64,000 nucleotides of DNA, from NCBI RefSeq assembly GCF_004353505.1, contig NZ_SMNQ01000012.1, positions 124,001-188,000 on the forward strand. The letters are read 5' to 3'. The notes under the pieces were generated by a model. The model did not search any database. It saw only the letters and a program-made list of their open reading frames with translations, and was not told the DNA's origin. Source of the DNA: Streptomyces sp. WAC05374 (GTDB lineage Bacteria > Actinomycetota > Actinomycetes > Streptomycetales > Streptomycetaceae). The position numbers and the translations under genes are program-made. Numbering within the stretch: position 1 is the first letter of the stretch; every line of letters begins with the position of its first letter. This document shows, piece by piece, positions 41,033-52,121 of the stretch.

Positions 41033-41869
41033 TCAGCCGCCCGCCGGCGTGACGGCCGGCTCCGGCGCGCCCGGTATCGCGGCCGCCGGGGCCGCGCCGC
41101 CCCCCGCCGCGGCGCCCACCGGTGCCGTGCCCGCGGGGGCCGCACCCGCCGTGCCCGCGGGCACGTGCCCGCGCAGGGGCCAGGCCGGGTCGATGACCGC
41201 GTCCGGGGTGCCCTTGCGGCGCAGGAAGCCCTGGAAGTCGGCCGCCCACCGCGCGTACCACCCCACCTGCCGCTCGTGCAGCTCCCCCGGGGTCAGCGCC
41301 GCCACCGAGGCGTGCCGCTCGGCTATCGCGCACGCCACCAGGACCGCCGCCAGGGCGTCGGCGGCCGCCTGGTGGGCGCCGTCGAGCACCACGCCGTACT
41401 CGGCGCAGACCGCCTCCAGGTTCCGCTTCCCCCGGCGGTAGGGGTCGACGGCCCGGTCGATGGTGTAGGGGTCGACGACCGGGCCTATCGGCGCGCCGCC
41501 CAGCCGCTCGCTCAGCCCGGGCAGTCCGTGCCGCCGCAACTCGGCGGTCAGGAGGGTGAGATCGAAGCTCGCGTTGTACGCCACGACGGGCACGCCGCGC
41601 GCCCAGTGGCCGACCAGGGTGTCGGCGAGCTCGTCGGCGACCTCCCGCACCGGGCGGCCCTCGGCCGTGGCCCGCTCATTGCTGATGCCGTGGATCGCCG
41701 ACGCCTGGGCGGGAATCCGGATGCCCGGGTCGGCCAGCCAGTCGCGCCGGTCCAGCACGTCCCCGCCCCGTACCTCCACGACCGCGGCCGTCACGATGCG
41801 TGCCTCGAGCGGCTCCGTCCCCGTCGTCTCCAGATCGAAGCCGACGAGCGTCTCCCCGTGCCAGCCCAT
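41033..41869 (-). CDS. DnaQ-like (DEDD) 3'-5' exonuclease
   Basis: A 278-residue protein whose first 180 residues are an RNase-T/DnaQ exonuclease. ExoI is GFDLETTGTEP, ExoII VVAYNASFDLTLL and ExoIII HQAAADALAAV with the His-x4-Asp of the DEDDh class. The last 45 residues are alanine/glycine/proline-rich and probably disordered. It is annotated in relatives as DNA polymerase III subunit epsilon, but Streptomyces has several such paralogues. A proofreading, RNA-trimming or repair role is equally possible. It converges with the epoxide-hydrolase-like gene. Confidence 0.9.
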   Translation of the reverse strand: MGWHGETLVGFDLETTGTEPLEARIVTAAVVEVRGGDVLDRRDWLADPGIRIPAQASAIHGISNERATAEGRPVREVADELADTLVGHWARGVPVVAYNASFDLTLLTAELRRHGLPGLSERLGGAPIGPVVDPYTIDRAVDPYRRGKRNLEAVCAEYGVVLDGAHQAAADALAAVLVACAIAERHASVAALTPGELHERQVGWYARWAADFQGFLRRKGTPDAVIDPAWPLRGHVPAGTAGAAPAGTAPVGAAAGGGAAPAAAIPGAPEPAVTPAGG

Positions 41870-41970
41870 GCTGCTCCTCCTCGCGATGCTGTGGTGCGCC
41901 CCCCGTGCGGTGCACTCCCCCTGTGGGTCTTCACCCTCGCACGCACCACTGACAATGGGCCTCGCGATGC

Positions 41971-43212
41971 TCAGGAGACCGGACGGGAGTCGGCCCAGAC
42001 CGACTCGAATTCCTCGCGGTAGGTCGCGAACAGGCCGTGGTCGCTCTCCGTGGCGGCCGTGACGACCGGCCGCCGCGCGCCGCGCAGGACCAGCACCGGC
42101 GCCTCCATGCCCCGGGCCCGGCGCAGGTAGGACTGCACCACGCCGACCCCGTCCGGCCCGTCGCCGTCGACGAGGTACGCGGTGAAGCGCGGCGTCTCGT
42201 CGAAGACCTGGATCTCGAAGGCGCCCGGGTCGCGCAGCCGGGAGCGCACCCGCCGCATGTGGAGGATGTTCATCTCCACCGAGCGGCTCAATTCGCCCTT
42301 TTTGATCCCAAGTTCCCTTTCACGCCGTTTTACGGCGCTGCTCGCCGGGTTGAGGAACAGCAGACGTATCCGGCAGCCGGACTCGGCGAGCCGCACCAGC
42401 CGCCGCCCGGAGAAGTTCTGCACCAGGAGGTTCAGGCCTATGCCGATCGCGTCGAGGCGCCGCGCCCCGCCGAAGAGGTCCTCGGCGGGAAGCTGCCGCT
42501 GGAGGCGCACCCGGTCGGGGTGGACGGAGACGACGTCCGCGTACCGGTCGCCGACGAGGTCCTCCACCGCGTCGACCGGCAGCCGGTGCGCGGACGGGAC
42601 GCCCGCCCCGCCGCCGAGGATCTCCAGCAGCCGGGCGGAGGCGCGCTCGGACTGGTCGAGCACGGTGCGCGACAGGGCACGGTTGCGGGAGACCACGTTC
42701 CGGGTGACCTCCAGCTCGTCGAGGGCCAGCTCCACCTCGCGCCGGTCGTCGAAGTAGGGCTCGAAGCAGGGCCAGTGCTGGACCATCAGCTCGCGCAGTT
42801 GCGGCAGCGTGAGGAAGCTGAGGACGTTGTCGTCGGCGGGGTCCAGGAGGTAGCCCTTGCGGCGGGACACCTCGCGCACGGCGACGGCCCGCTGCACCCA
42901 CTCCTGACCGGCGGGCCCGGCGGCAGCGACCACCCAGTCGTCGCCGTGTACGGGCTCGTACACGGGCCGCAGGACGGCGGCCACCACGGCACGCAGCCGC
43001 TGCTCGACCAGATTCAGCCAGATATAGGCGCGTCCGGCGCGCTGGGCGCGGGTCCGCACCTCGCTCCACGCCTCCGCGCCCCAGTCCAGTTCCGCACCGA
43101 TCTCCATCGGCCGGGCGAGTGAGACCGCGCCGGGCGGGACATCAGCGGGGTCAGTGGAGTCCCCCTCATGACCTGAGTCACCTGGGGGCAGCTCCAGCCC
43201 TCCCGAGCTCAC
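41971..43212 (-). CDS. SAV2148-family HEPN-domain protein
   Basis: A 413-residue soluble protein matching a family I know from Streptomyces as SAV2148-like. The N-terminal part (about 45-200) is a helical HEPN-like region with the core VTRNVVSRNRALSRTVLDQ. HEPN ribonucleases carry R-x4-6-H, and here the RNxxSH histidine position is arginine, so RNase activity is doubtful. The C-terminal half contains GCRIRLLFLNPASSAVKRRE, a segment seen in PLD-like/DUF5919 effector-associated domains. It starts at GTG 43212. The function is unknown; such two-domain proteins are sometimes linked to nucleic-acid or stress responses. Confidence 0.82.
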   Translation of the reverse strand: MSSGGLELPPGDSGHEGDSTDPADVPPGAVSLARPMEIGAELDWGAEAWSEVRTRAQRAGRAYIWLNLVEQRLRAVVAAVLRPVYEPVHGDDWVVAAAGPAGQEWVQRAVAVREVSRRKGYLLDPADDNVLSFLTLPQLRELMVQHWPCFEPYFDDRREVELALDELEVTRNVVSRNRALSRTVLDQSERASARLLEILGGGAGVPSAHRLPVDAVEDLVGDRYADVVSVHPDRVRLQRQLPAEDLFGGARRLDAIGIGLNLLVQNFSGRRLVRLAESGCRIRLLFLNPASSAVKRRERELGIKKGELSRSVEMNILHMRRVRSRLRDPGAFEIQVFDETPRFTAYLVDGDGPDGVGVVQSYLRRARGMEAPVLVLRGARRPVVTAATESDHGLFATYREEFESVWADSRPVS

Positions 43213-43691
43213 CCGCGCACCGCCTTCTGCTCCTGGACGCCCGTCTCCAACGATCAAGGAAGGGTACTCCGGGACCGGGAGGCGGTGCAGCCCGATGGAC
43301 GGGCTCCTTTGCCAACCGCCATGATTCTTCCGCCCGTTCCGGACGCCGGGGACCACCGGGAGTGAGCGGATTCATAATGGTCGGCCCACCGGCCGCCGCC
43401 CGGCCGCCCTCCGGCGGGCCCCCGGCCGGCGGCCCGGCACGCCCGCACCGGCGCGGGCGACACCCCGGAACGCCAGGTTGACCCGGGCAACCGGACGGCC
43501 ACCGTCCGCCACCGGCGGTGTGCTGATCGGATGAATCCGGTCCAGAGGGTGATTTCCGGCCACTACGGGCCTCCAGGCGCGTGGTCACCCGGTAGGACCG
43601 GCCGAAGTCCTAGGAGGAGGCACCACTTTCGGGGAGGATTCTGGCTCAAGTAACCCCCATCAGCCGGATCAGAAGTGGAAGAGTCTTATCT
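43213..43691. other. 479-bp intergenic region upstream of glgX
   Basis: No gene was seen. It has a GC-rich hairpin-forming stretch (about 43390-43445) and the near-palindrome GTTGACCCGGGCAAC around 43480. TAGGAC-N8-GTCCTA is a perfect inverted repeat at 43593-43612, followed at once by AGGAGGAGG without a start codon in range. One of these is probably part of the glgX promoter/operator region, but no -10/-35 pair is convincing. Confidence 0.5.
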
Positions 43692-45815
<2,124 letters not shown>

Positions 45816-45851
45816 GAGACCGCCGGACGGGCGGGCGCCGGGTGCGGGGCG

Positions 45852-45886
45852 GGGTTCACGGCCCGTCCGGGACGGGCCGTGAACCC
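45852..45886 (+). terminator. Strong hairpin terminator between glgX and treY
   Basis: GGGTTCACGGCCCGTCC and its exact reverse complement are 17-bp arms around a single central base, 37 bp after the glgX stop. It is the longest perfect inverted repeat noticed in the window. There is no U-tract. Confidence 0.75.
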
Positions 45887-45962
45887 GGGAGGAACGTGGC
45901 GTCGGGCGTAAATCGCATGAACCGAGGACACAGAAGCCGCCCAAGCGGGTACGTACGTTCGC

Positions 45963-48299
45963 ATGACGCCCAACTCGACCTATCGGCTCCAGATCCAGCC
46001 GGACTTCCCCTTCCCGGCGGCCGGGGAAGCGGTGCCGTACCTCGCCTCGCTCGGGGTCTCGCACCTGCATCTGTCGCCGGTCCTGGAGGCGGTCCCCGGC
46101 TCCACGCACGGGTACGACGTCACCGACCACGCGCGCGTGCGCGAGGAGCTGGGCGGCGAGGCCGGTCTGCGGGCCCTCGCGCGCACCGCCCGGGCGCACG
46201 GCCTCGGCCTGGTGGTGGACCTCGTGCCCAACCACATGGCGGCGTCCCCGCGCCACAACCGGGCGCTGTGGGAGGTGCTGCGGGACGGCCCCTCCTCGCC
46301 GTACGCCCGCTGGTTCGACATCGACTGGGCGGCGGGCGGCGGGAAGGTGCTGCTGCCGGTGCTGGCGGACCGGATCGGCGAGGAGCTGGCGCGGATGCGG
46401 GTGGAGGGCGGGGCGCTGCACTACGGCGAGCAGCGCTTCCCGCTGCGGCCCGGTACGGAGGGGATGGCGCTGCCGGAGCTGCTGGACGCCCAGTGGTACC
46501 GGCTGAGCTGGTGGCGGCTGGCCCGCACCGAGCTGAACTACCGGCGGTTCTTCACCATTTCGGACCTGATCGGGGTGCGGGTGGAGGACCCCGAGGTGTT
46601 CAGGGCGACCCATGCCAAAATCGTCGAGCTGGTGCGGGACGGGGTGGTCGAGGGCCTGCGGATCGACCACCCGGACGGGCTCGCCGACCCCGAGGGCTAC
46701 CTGCGGGAGCTGGAGCGGGCGACCGGCGGGGACTGCTGGATCGTCGTCGAGAAGATCCTCACCGGCGAGGAACCGCTGCCCGGGACGTGGCCGGTCGCCG
46801 GCACGACCGGCTACGACGCCCTGCGCAGGGTGGACGGGCTGTTCGTGGACGAGGCGGGCGCGGCGGAACTGGCGGAGCACTACCGGCGGTTCGCGGCCCC
46901 CGCCGGGGACCGGGGCGGTCACTGGGCGGCGACGGCGCGCCGGGCCGCGTACAAGGTGGTGACGCACGAGCTGGCCTCGGAGGTCGCGTTCCTGACCCGG
47001 ACGGCGGCGGCCGTCTGCGCCGCCGGCCCCGACCGGCGCGACCACGCCCCGTGGGCGCTGCGCGCGGCGGTGCGGGAGCTGCTGATCCGGGTCCCGGTCT
47101 ACCGCCCGTACGGCACCGGGGCGGAGGACGTGCTGACCGCCGAGGCGGCGGAGGAGGCCAGGGCGACGTTCACGGTGCCGGAGGAGGCGGCGGCCGTGGA
47201 CGTCGTCCGGGACCTCGCTCTGGGCCGGCTCGGGGACGGGCCGGAGCACCGGGCGTTCCGGACGCGGTTCGCGCAGACCTCGTCGGCGCTGCGCGCGAAG
47301 TCGGTCGAGGACACGGCGTTCTACCGGTACACGCCGCTGGTGTCGGCGAACGAGGTGGGCGGGGAGCCGGGCAGGCCGGCCGTGGGCCCGGCGGAGTTCC
47401 ACGCCTACTGTGAGCGGCTGGCCCGTGACTGGCCGGCCACCGGCACGGTGCTGTCCACGCACGACACCAAGCGCAGCGCCGACGTGCGGGCCCGGATCGC
47501 GGTCCTGTCGGAGTGCCCGCAGCGGTGGGCCAAGCTGCTGGACGACGTGGCGCGGACGCCGGCGCCCGACGGGCAGGTGGCGTGGACGGCCTGGCAGACG
47601 GCGCTGGGCTTCGGCTACCCGTACGGGGACCGGCTGGCGCCGGCGCTGCTGAAGTCGGTGCGGGAGGCCGGGCTGCACACGAGCTGGACGGAGCCGGACC
47701 CGGCGTACGAGCAGGCGGTGCTGGACTTCGTGGACGCGGGACCGGCCGGCCCGGGCCTGTACACGGTCTCCCTCCTGGCCCGGGAGCTGGAGCCGTACGC
47801 ACGGGCGAACACGCTGGGCGCGGCGCTGCTGCACCTGACCATGCCGGGCGTACCGGACCTGTACCAGGAGACGGAACGGGTGTACCTGGCGCTGGTCGAC
47901 CCGGACAACCGGCGGCCGTTCCGCGAGGGGCCACCGGACGAGAAAACGGCCGTCACGCGCGCGGCGCTGTGGCTGCGGCGCCGGTACCCGGACGTGTTCG
48001 GGGCGTCGGGGACGTACCGGCCGCTGGCGGCGAGCGGTCCGGCGGCGGAGCACTGCGTGGCCTTCTGCCGCTCGGGCGAGGTGGTCACGGCGGTCACCCG
48101 GCTGTCGCTGCGGCTGGCGGAGGGCGGCGGCTGGGGCGACACCTCCCTGACGCTGCCCAAGGGGCGCTGGTTCGACGCCGTGGACGCGGGCCGGGAGTTC
48201 CGGGGCGGCGAGCCGGTGCCGGTGGCGGAGCTGTTCGCGGCCCGGCCGGTGGCCCTGCTCAGCCGCCGGCCCGTCCCGGAGGAGGCGGCGGCCGGGTGA
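45963..48299 (+). CDS. treY: Malto-oligosyltrehalose synthase
   Basis: A 778-residue GH13 enzyme that rearranges the reducing-end alpha-1,4 bond of maltodextrins to alpha-1,1, giving maltooligosyl trehalose. Family signatures: TYRLQIQPDFPFPAAGEAVP at the start, HGYDVTDHARV, VVDLVPNHMA, LRIDHPDGLADPEGYL (nucleophile Asp), IVVEKIL (acid Glu) and STHDTKRSADVRARI. ATG 45963 has no ribosome site, and TACGTA ends seven bases upstream, so leaderless translation is plausible. TreZ, encoded after one intervening gene, releases trehalose from its product. Confidence 0.96.
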   Translation: MTPNSTYRLQIQPDFPFPAAGEAVPYLASLGVSHLHLSPVLEAVPGSTHGYDVTDHARVREELGGEAGLRALARTARAHGLGLVVDLVPNHMAASPRHNRALWEVLRDGPSSPYARWFDIDWAAGGGKVLLPVLADRIGEELARMRVEGGALHYGEQRFPLRPGTEGMALPELLDAQWYRLSWWRLARTELNYRRFFTISDLIGVRVEDPEVFRATHAKIVELVRDGVVEGLRIDHPDGLADPEGYLRELERATGGDCWIVVEKILTGEEPLPGTWPVAGTTGYDALRRVDGLFVDEAGAAELAEHYRRFAAPAGDRGGHWAATARRAAYKVVTHELASEVAFLTRTAAAVCAAGPDRRDHAPWALRAAVRELLIRVPVYRPYGTGAEDVLTAEAAEEARATFTVPEEAAAVDVVRDLALGRLGDGPEHRAFRTRFAQTSSALRAKSVEDTAFYRYTPLVSANEVGGEPGRPAVGPAEFHAYCERLARDWPATGTVLSTHDTKRSADVRARIAVLSECPQRWAKLLDDVARTPAPDGQVAWTAWQTALGFGYPYGDRLAPALLKSVREAGLHTSWTEPDPAYEQAVLDFVDAGPAGPGLYTVSLLARELEPYARANTLGAALLHLTMPGVPDLYQETERVYLALVDPDNRRPFREGPPDEKTAVTRAALWLRRRYPDVFGASGTYRPLAASGPAAEHCVAFCRSGEVVTAVTRLSLRLAEGGGWGDTSLTLPKGRWFDAVDAGREFRGGEPVPVAELFAARPVALLSRRPVPEEAAAG

Positions 48300-48300
48300 G

Positions 48301-48849
48301 TCAGCGGGCGGAGAGGCGGAAGCTCATGCGCCCGAAGGCCACCATGTCACCGGCCTGGACGACGACCGAGCCGGTGACCCGCTGTCCGTTCACGGTGGTG
48401 CCGTTGGTGGAGCCCAGGTCGCGCAGGACCCACAGCCCGCTCTGGAGGCTCAGTTCGGCGTGCAGCCGGGAGACCGTCTCGTGGCTGAGCCGCAGCCCGT
48501 TGGCCGGGTCCCGCCCTATGCGCAGGGGGTACGGTCCGGGCTCGGGCAGCAGCAGCTTCGGCAGCCGCTCGGCCTGCCACGCCCGGCGCAGCCGGACATG
48601 AAAGGCGGACATCCGTTCGACCGCGCCGAACAGCCGCTTGGACCAGCGCCCTTCGGTGTGCAGGTCCGCGGTGAGGGCCGCCAGCTCGTCGGGGCGGCGG
48701 GCCACCAGGGCCAGTTCCATGCGCCGCAGGAACGTGTCGTGCGACAGCTTGCCCTGCGCGGCGCCTTCCCTCAGCAGCCCCAGGGCACGGTCCCGGTCGG
48801 CGTCGGAGAGCCGAGCGGGGTACGTGGAGGACTCGAAAGCGGACGTCAC
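48301..48849 (-). CDS. DUF1707-FHA domain protein
   Basis: A 182-residue protein. The N-terminal DUF1707 (RLSDADRDRALGLLREGAAQ, KLSHDTFLRRMELALVARR) is an actinobacterial SHOCT-like helical domain. The C-terminal FHA domain (about 105-180) has the phosphothreonine-binding pattern LRIGRDPANGLRLSHETVSRLH, LRDLGSTNGTTVNG. FHA domains read Ser/Thr kinase output, so it is probably a phospho-signalling adaptor; its kinase is not linked. It converges with treY and diverges from treZ, splitting the pathway genes. Confidence 0.92.
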   Translation of the reverse strand: MTSAFESSTYPARLSDADRDRALGLLREGAAQGKLSHDTFLRRMELALVARRPDELAALTADLHTEGRWSKRLFGAVERMSAFHVRLRRAWQAERLPKLLLPEPGPYPLRIGRDPANGLRLSHETVSRLHAELSLQSGLWVLRDLGSTNGTTVNGQRVTGSVVVQAGDMVAFGRMSFRLSAR

Positions 48850-49008
48850 GTCGTGATTGTCGGTCCGGTCGGGCCGGGGTGTCCAGACGGGCCCCGCTGT
48901 CGGACCCCGTTGGTACGGTCTTGATACGAGGTCCGTTCGGCCAAGTGTCGTGCTTCCCGATCTCGATCTTGCCAGGATTGGGGCGTTACGACGACGAGGG
49001 GATCACCA

Positions 49009-50754
49009 GTGCTGTTCGAGGTGTGGGCGCCGCAGGCAGAGGAACGGGTCGAGCTCCAACTCCAGGGTGCGGCGCACCCGTTGGAGCGTGACCCGGAGCG
49101 TGACGGCTGGTGGACGGCCGAGGCGGAGGCCGCTGACGGCGCCCGCTACGGGTACGCGCTGGACGGCGGCCCCGTGCTGCCCGATCCGCGCTCGCGGCGC
49201 CAGCCGGACGGGCCGGACGGCCTGAGCGCGGTCGTCGACCACGCCGCGCACACCTGGCGGCACGACCCCCCGGCACGCGGCCTGCGCGGCGCCGTGCTGT
49301 ACGAGCTGCACATCGGCACGTACACGCCCGAGGGCACCCTCGACGCGGCGGCCGCCCGCCTGGACCACCTGGTGGAGCTGGGCATCACGCACGTGGAGCT
49401 GATGCCGCTGTGCCCCTTCCCCGGCCGGCACGGCTGGGGGTACGAGGGCGTGTCGCTGTGGGCGGTCCACGAGCCGTACGGCGGGCCCGAGGCGCTCAAG
49501 CGCTTCGTCGACACGGCGCACGGCCTGGGCCTGGGCGTGGTGCTGGACGTGGTCCACAACCACCTGGGCCCCTCCGGCAACTACCTCCCGGCGTTCGGCC
49601 CGTACTTCACCGACACCCACCACACCCCGTGGGGCGCGGCGGTGAACCTGGACGCGCCCGGCTCGGACGAGGTCCGGGCGTTCCTGCTGGGCAGCGCGCT
49701 GGCCTGGCTGCGCGACTACCGGATCGACGGCCTGCGGCTGGACGCCGTGCACGCGCTGGCCGACACCCGGGCGCTGACGTTCCTGGAGGAGCTGTCGGCG
49801 GCCGTGGACGCACTGGCGGCCGAGCAGGGCCGGGAGCTGTTCCTGATCGCCGAGTCGGACCTGGCCGACCCGCGCACCACGACGCCCCGCGACGCGGGGG
49901 GCCTTGGCCTGCACGCCCAGTGGAACGACGACTTCCACCACGCCCTGCACACCGCCCTGACCGGCGAGTCGCAGGGCTACTACGCGGACTTCGCGCGCGC
50001 CCCGCTCGCCGCCCTCGCCAAGACCCTGGGCCATGTCTTCTTCCACGACGGCACGTACTCGACGTTCCGCGGCCGCACGCACGGGCGGCCGGTCGACCGG
50101 GTGCGGACCCCGGCACACCGCTTCCTGGGCTACTCCCAGACCCATGACCAGGTCGGCAACCGCGCGACGGGCGACCGGCTGTCCGCGTCCTGCTCCCCAG
50201 GGCTGCTGGCGTGCGCCGCGGCCCTGGTCCTGACGGGGCCGTTCACCCCGATGCTGTTCATGGGCGAGGAGTGGGGGGCGAGCACCCCGTGGCAGTTCTT
50301 CACCGACCACACCGACCCCGGGCTGGCCGAGGCGGTCCGCAACGGGCGGCGGCGGGAGTTCGCCGCCCACGGCTGGGCGGAGGAGGACGTCCCGGACCCC
50401 CAGGACCCGGCCACCCGGGACCGGTCCTGCCTCGACTGGGCGGAGCGGGAGCGTCAGCCGCACGCCCGGCTGCTGGCCTGGTACCGGGAGCTGATCGCCC
50501 TGCGGGCCGCCCAGCCGGACCTGACGGACCCCGACCTGGCGGCGGTGCGGGTGGCGTTCGACGAGGAGGCGCGCTGGCTGGCGTACCGGCGCGGGGACCT
50601 GCGCGTCGCGGTCAACTTCGCCAAGGAGCCCGCCCGTGTCCCGCTCGGCACCCGTGTGCGGGTGCTGGCGGCCTGGGAGCCGGTGGAGATGCCCAACGGG
50701 GACGGGCTGATGACGCTGCCGCCGGAATCGTGCGTCATCCTCGCGGACGTGTGA
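49009..50754 (+). CDS. treZ: Malto-oligosyltrehalose trehalohydrolase
   Basis: A 581-residue GH13 enzyme that hydrolyses the alpha-1,4 bond next to the trehalose end, releasing free trehalose. Segments: FEVWAPQAEERVELQL (N-terminal beta domain), VLYELHIGTYTPEGTLDAA, VVLDVVHNHLGPSGNYLPAF, YRIDGLRLDAVHAL (nucleophile), FLIAESDLADPR (acid) and SQTHDQVGNRATGDRL. It starts at GTG 49009 with GAGGGGAT about eight bases upstream. With glgX and treY it completes the glycogen-to-trehalose pathway; trehalose is the spore protectant of Streptomyces. Confidence 0.96.
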   Translation: MLFEVWAPQAEERVELQLQGAAHPLERDPERDGWWTAEAEAADGARYGYALDGGPVLPDPRSRRQPDGPDGLSAVVDHAAHTWRHDPPARGLRGAVLYELHIGTYTPEGTLDAAAARLDHLVELGITHVELMPLCPFPGRHGWGYEGVSLWAVHEPYGGPEALKRFVDTAHGLGLGVVLDVVHNHLGPSGNYLPAFGPYFTDTHHTPWGAAVNLDAPGSDEVRAFLLGSALAWLRDYRIDGLRLDAVHALADTRALTFLEELSAAVDALAAEQGRELFLIAESDLADPRTTTPRDAGGLGLHAQWNDDFHHALHTALTGESQGYYADFARAPLAALAKTLGHVFFHDGTYSTFRGRTHGRPVDRVRTPAHRFLGYSQTHDQVGNRATGDRLSASCSPGLLACAAALVLTGPFTPMLFMGEEWGASTPWQFFTDHTDPGLAEAVRNGRRREFAAHGWAEEDVPDPQDPATRDRSCLDWAERERQPHARLLAWYRELIALRAAQPDLTDPDLAAVRVAFDEEARWLAYRRGDLRVAVNFAKEPARVPLGTRVRVLAAWEPVEMPNGDGLMTLPPESCVILADV

Positions 50755-50760
50755 GCCGGG

Positions 50761-51900
50761 CTACCGCACGAGGGCGAGTTCCCGCGGAGTGGTGTTGAGG
50801 CGGCGCCCGCGGCCGTCCGCGGTGACCGCGACGATGTCCTCGATGCGGACGCCGAAGCGGCCCGGGAGGTAGATCCCGGGCTCGATGGAGAAGCACATGC
50901 CGGGGACGAGGGGCTGCTCCTCGCCCTCGATCATGTACGGCGGCTCGTGCGTGGTGACGCCGATGCCGTGGCCGGTGCGGTGGATGAAGTACTCGCCGTA
51001 CCCGGCGTCGGTGATCACCGCGCGGGCCGCCCGGTCGACGTCCTGGCACGCCGCGCCCGGCGCGACCGCCTCGAACCCGGCCTGCTGGGCCTCCCGCACG
51101 ACGTCGTGGACACGCCGCTCCTCCGGTGTCGGCTCCCCGACGTGCACGGTACGGGTGGTGTCGGAGCCGTACCCGTGCTTGAGGCCGCCGAAGTCGAGGA
51201 CGACCATGTCGCCGTCCTCGATGGTGCGCTCCCCCGCCTCGTGGTGCGGGTTGGCGCCGTTGGGGCCCGACCCGACCACGGTGAAGTCCACCTGCGAGTG
51301 GCCGAACCGCCGCAGCAGCGCGGCCAGATCGGCGGCGATCTCCGTCTCCTTGCGCCCGGCGAACCGCACCTGGAGGATCTCGCGGTACGCCTCGTCGGCG
51401 GCCGCGCCCGCCGCCTCCAGCCGGGCCAGCTCGGAGGCGTCCTTGACCGCCCGCAGCATGGGCAGGGCGTCGCTGAGCGCGGCGTACGAGGAGTCCGGCA
51501 GCTCCTTCTGGAGCCCGAGCAGGTGCATGGCCCAGGCGTTGTCGCTCACCCCGAAGCGGCCCTTGGGGTCGAGGAGCGGGGCGGTGGCGGCGTACGGGTC
51601 GGTGCCGTCGGTCCAGTCCCGGAGGGTGAGCGCGGCGGCCCCGGGCGCCCGTTCGGCGTCGGGCGCCTCCAGGGCCGGCACGACGAGGACGGGGTCGTGG
51701 CCGGGCGCGAGGACGAGCAGGGTGAGGCGCTCGGTGTCGGCGGTGGGCCGGTAGCCGGTGAGGTGGGCCAGGTCGGGGCCGGGCGCGACCAGGAGCCCGG
51801 CGAGCCCGGCAGCGGTGGCGGCTTCGGTGGCGCGGGCCATGCGGGTGCGGTAGTCGTCGGCGGTGAACGGGGTGGTCGCGAGGTCGCTACGGCTGTCCAT
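50761..51900 (-). CDS. Xaa-Pro aminopeptidase family protein (M24)
   Basis: A 379-residue dimetal peptidase. The creatinase-N domain spans about 1-135. The catalytic pita-bread fold carries ligands in VVLDFGGLKHGYGSDTTRT (two Asp), HRTGHGIGVTTHEPP (His), FSIEPGIYLPGRFG (Glu) and VRIEDIV (Glu). It removes N-terminal residues before proline in the cytoplasm. ATG 51900 has GAGG nine bases upstream; an in-frame ATG at 51909 is possible. It converges with treZ. Confidence 0.94.
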   Translation of the reverse strand: MDSRSDLATTPFTADDYRTRMARATEAATAAGLAGLLVAPGPDLAHLTGYRPTADTERLTLLVLAPGHDPVLVVPALEAPDAERAPGAAALTLRDWTDGTDPYAATAPLLDPKGRFGVSDNAWAMHLLGLQKELPDSSYAALSDALPMLRAVKDASELARLEAAGAAADEAYREILQVRFAGRKETEIAADLAALLRRFGHSQVDFTVVGSGPNGANPHHEAGERTIEDGDMVVLDFGGLKHGYGSDTTRTVHVGEPTPEERRVHDVVREAQQAGFEAVAPGAACQDVDRAARAVITDAGYGEYFIHRTGHGIGVTTHEPPYMIEGEEQPLVPGMCFSIEPGIYLPGRFGVRIEDIVAVTADGRGRRLNTTPRELALVR

Positions 51901-51963
51901 GACGGCCATCCTCGCCGGGCGTCCGGCCGGGCGCGAGCGACATACGCGGACCGGCCGCGCCCG

Positions 51964-52121
51964 CCGGTTCGCTCCTGGCGGCGGTCAGCGCGGCGGCGGG
52001 GCCCCCGGTTCGCTCCTGGCGGCGGTCAGCGCGGCGGCCGGGCCCCCGGTTCGTTCCCGGCGGCGGTCAGCGCGGCGGCCGGGCCCCCGGTTCGTTCCCG
52101 GCGGCGGTCAGGGCGGCGGCC
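51964..52121. repeat. 41-bp tandem repeat, about 3.8 copies
   Basis: Copies begin with CCGGTTCG at 51964, 52005, 52046 and 52087, exactly 41 bp apart, and differ by only a few bases (GCTCCTGG versus GTTCCCGG). The rightmost copy encodes the last 17 or so residues of the LysR protein, and the stop codon lies in the next copy. 41 is not a multiple of three. The others lie in the short gap before the aminopeptidase gene. Confidence 0.9.

Noticed and set aside
43390..43445. GC-rich stem-loop read as a riboswitch upstream of glgX
   Set aside because: It is simple CCGGCC/GGCCGG complementarity that arises easily at this GC content and has no recognisable riboswitch core.
51964..52121. Possible CRISPR array
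   Set aside because: The units are directly adjacent and nearly identical over their whole length, with no unique spacers; it is a minisatellite.
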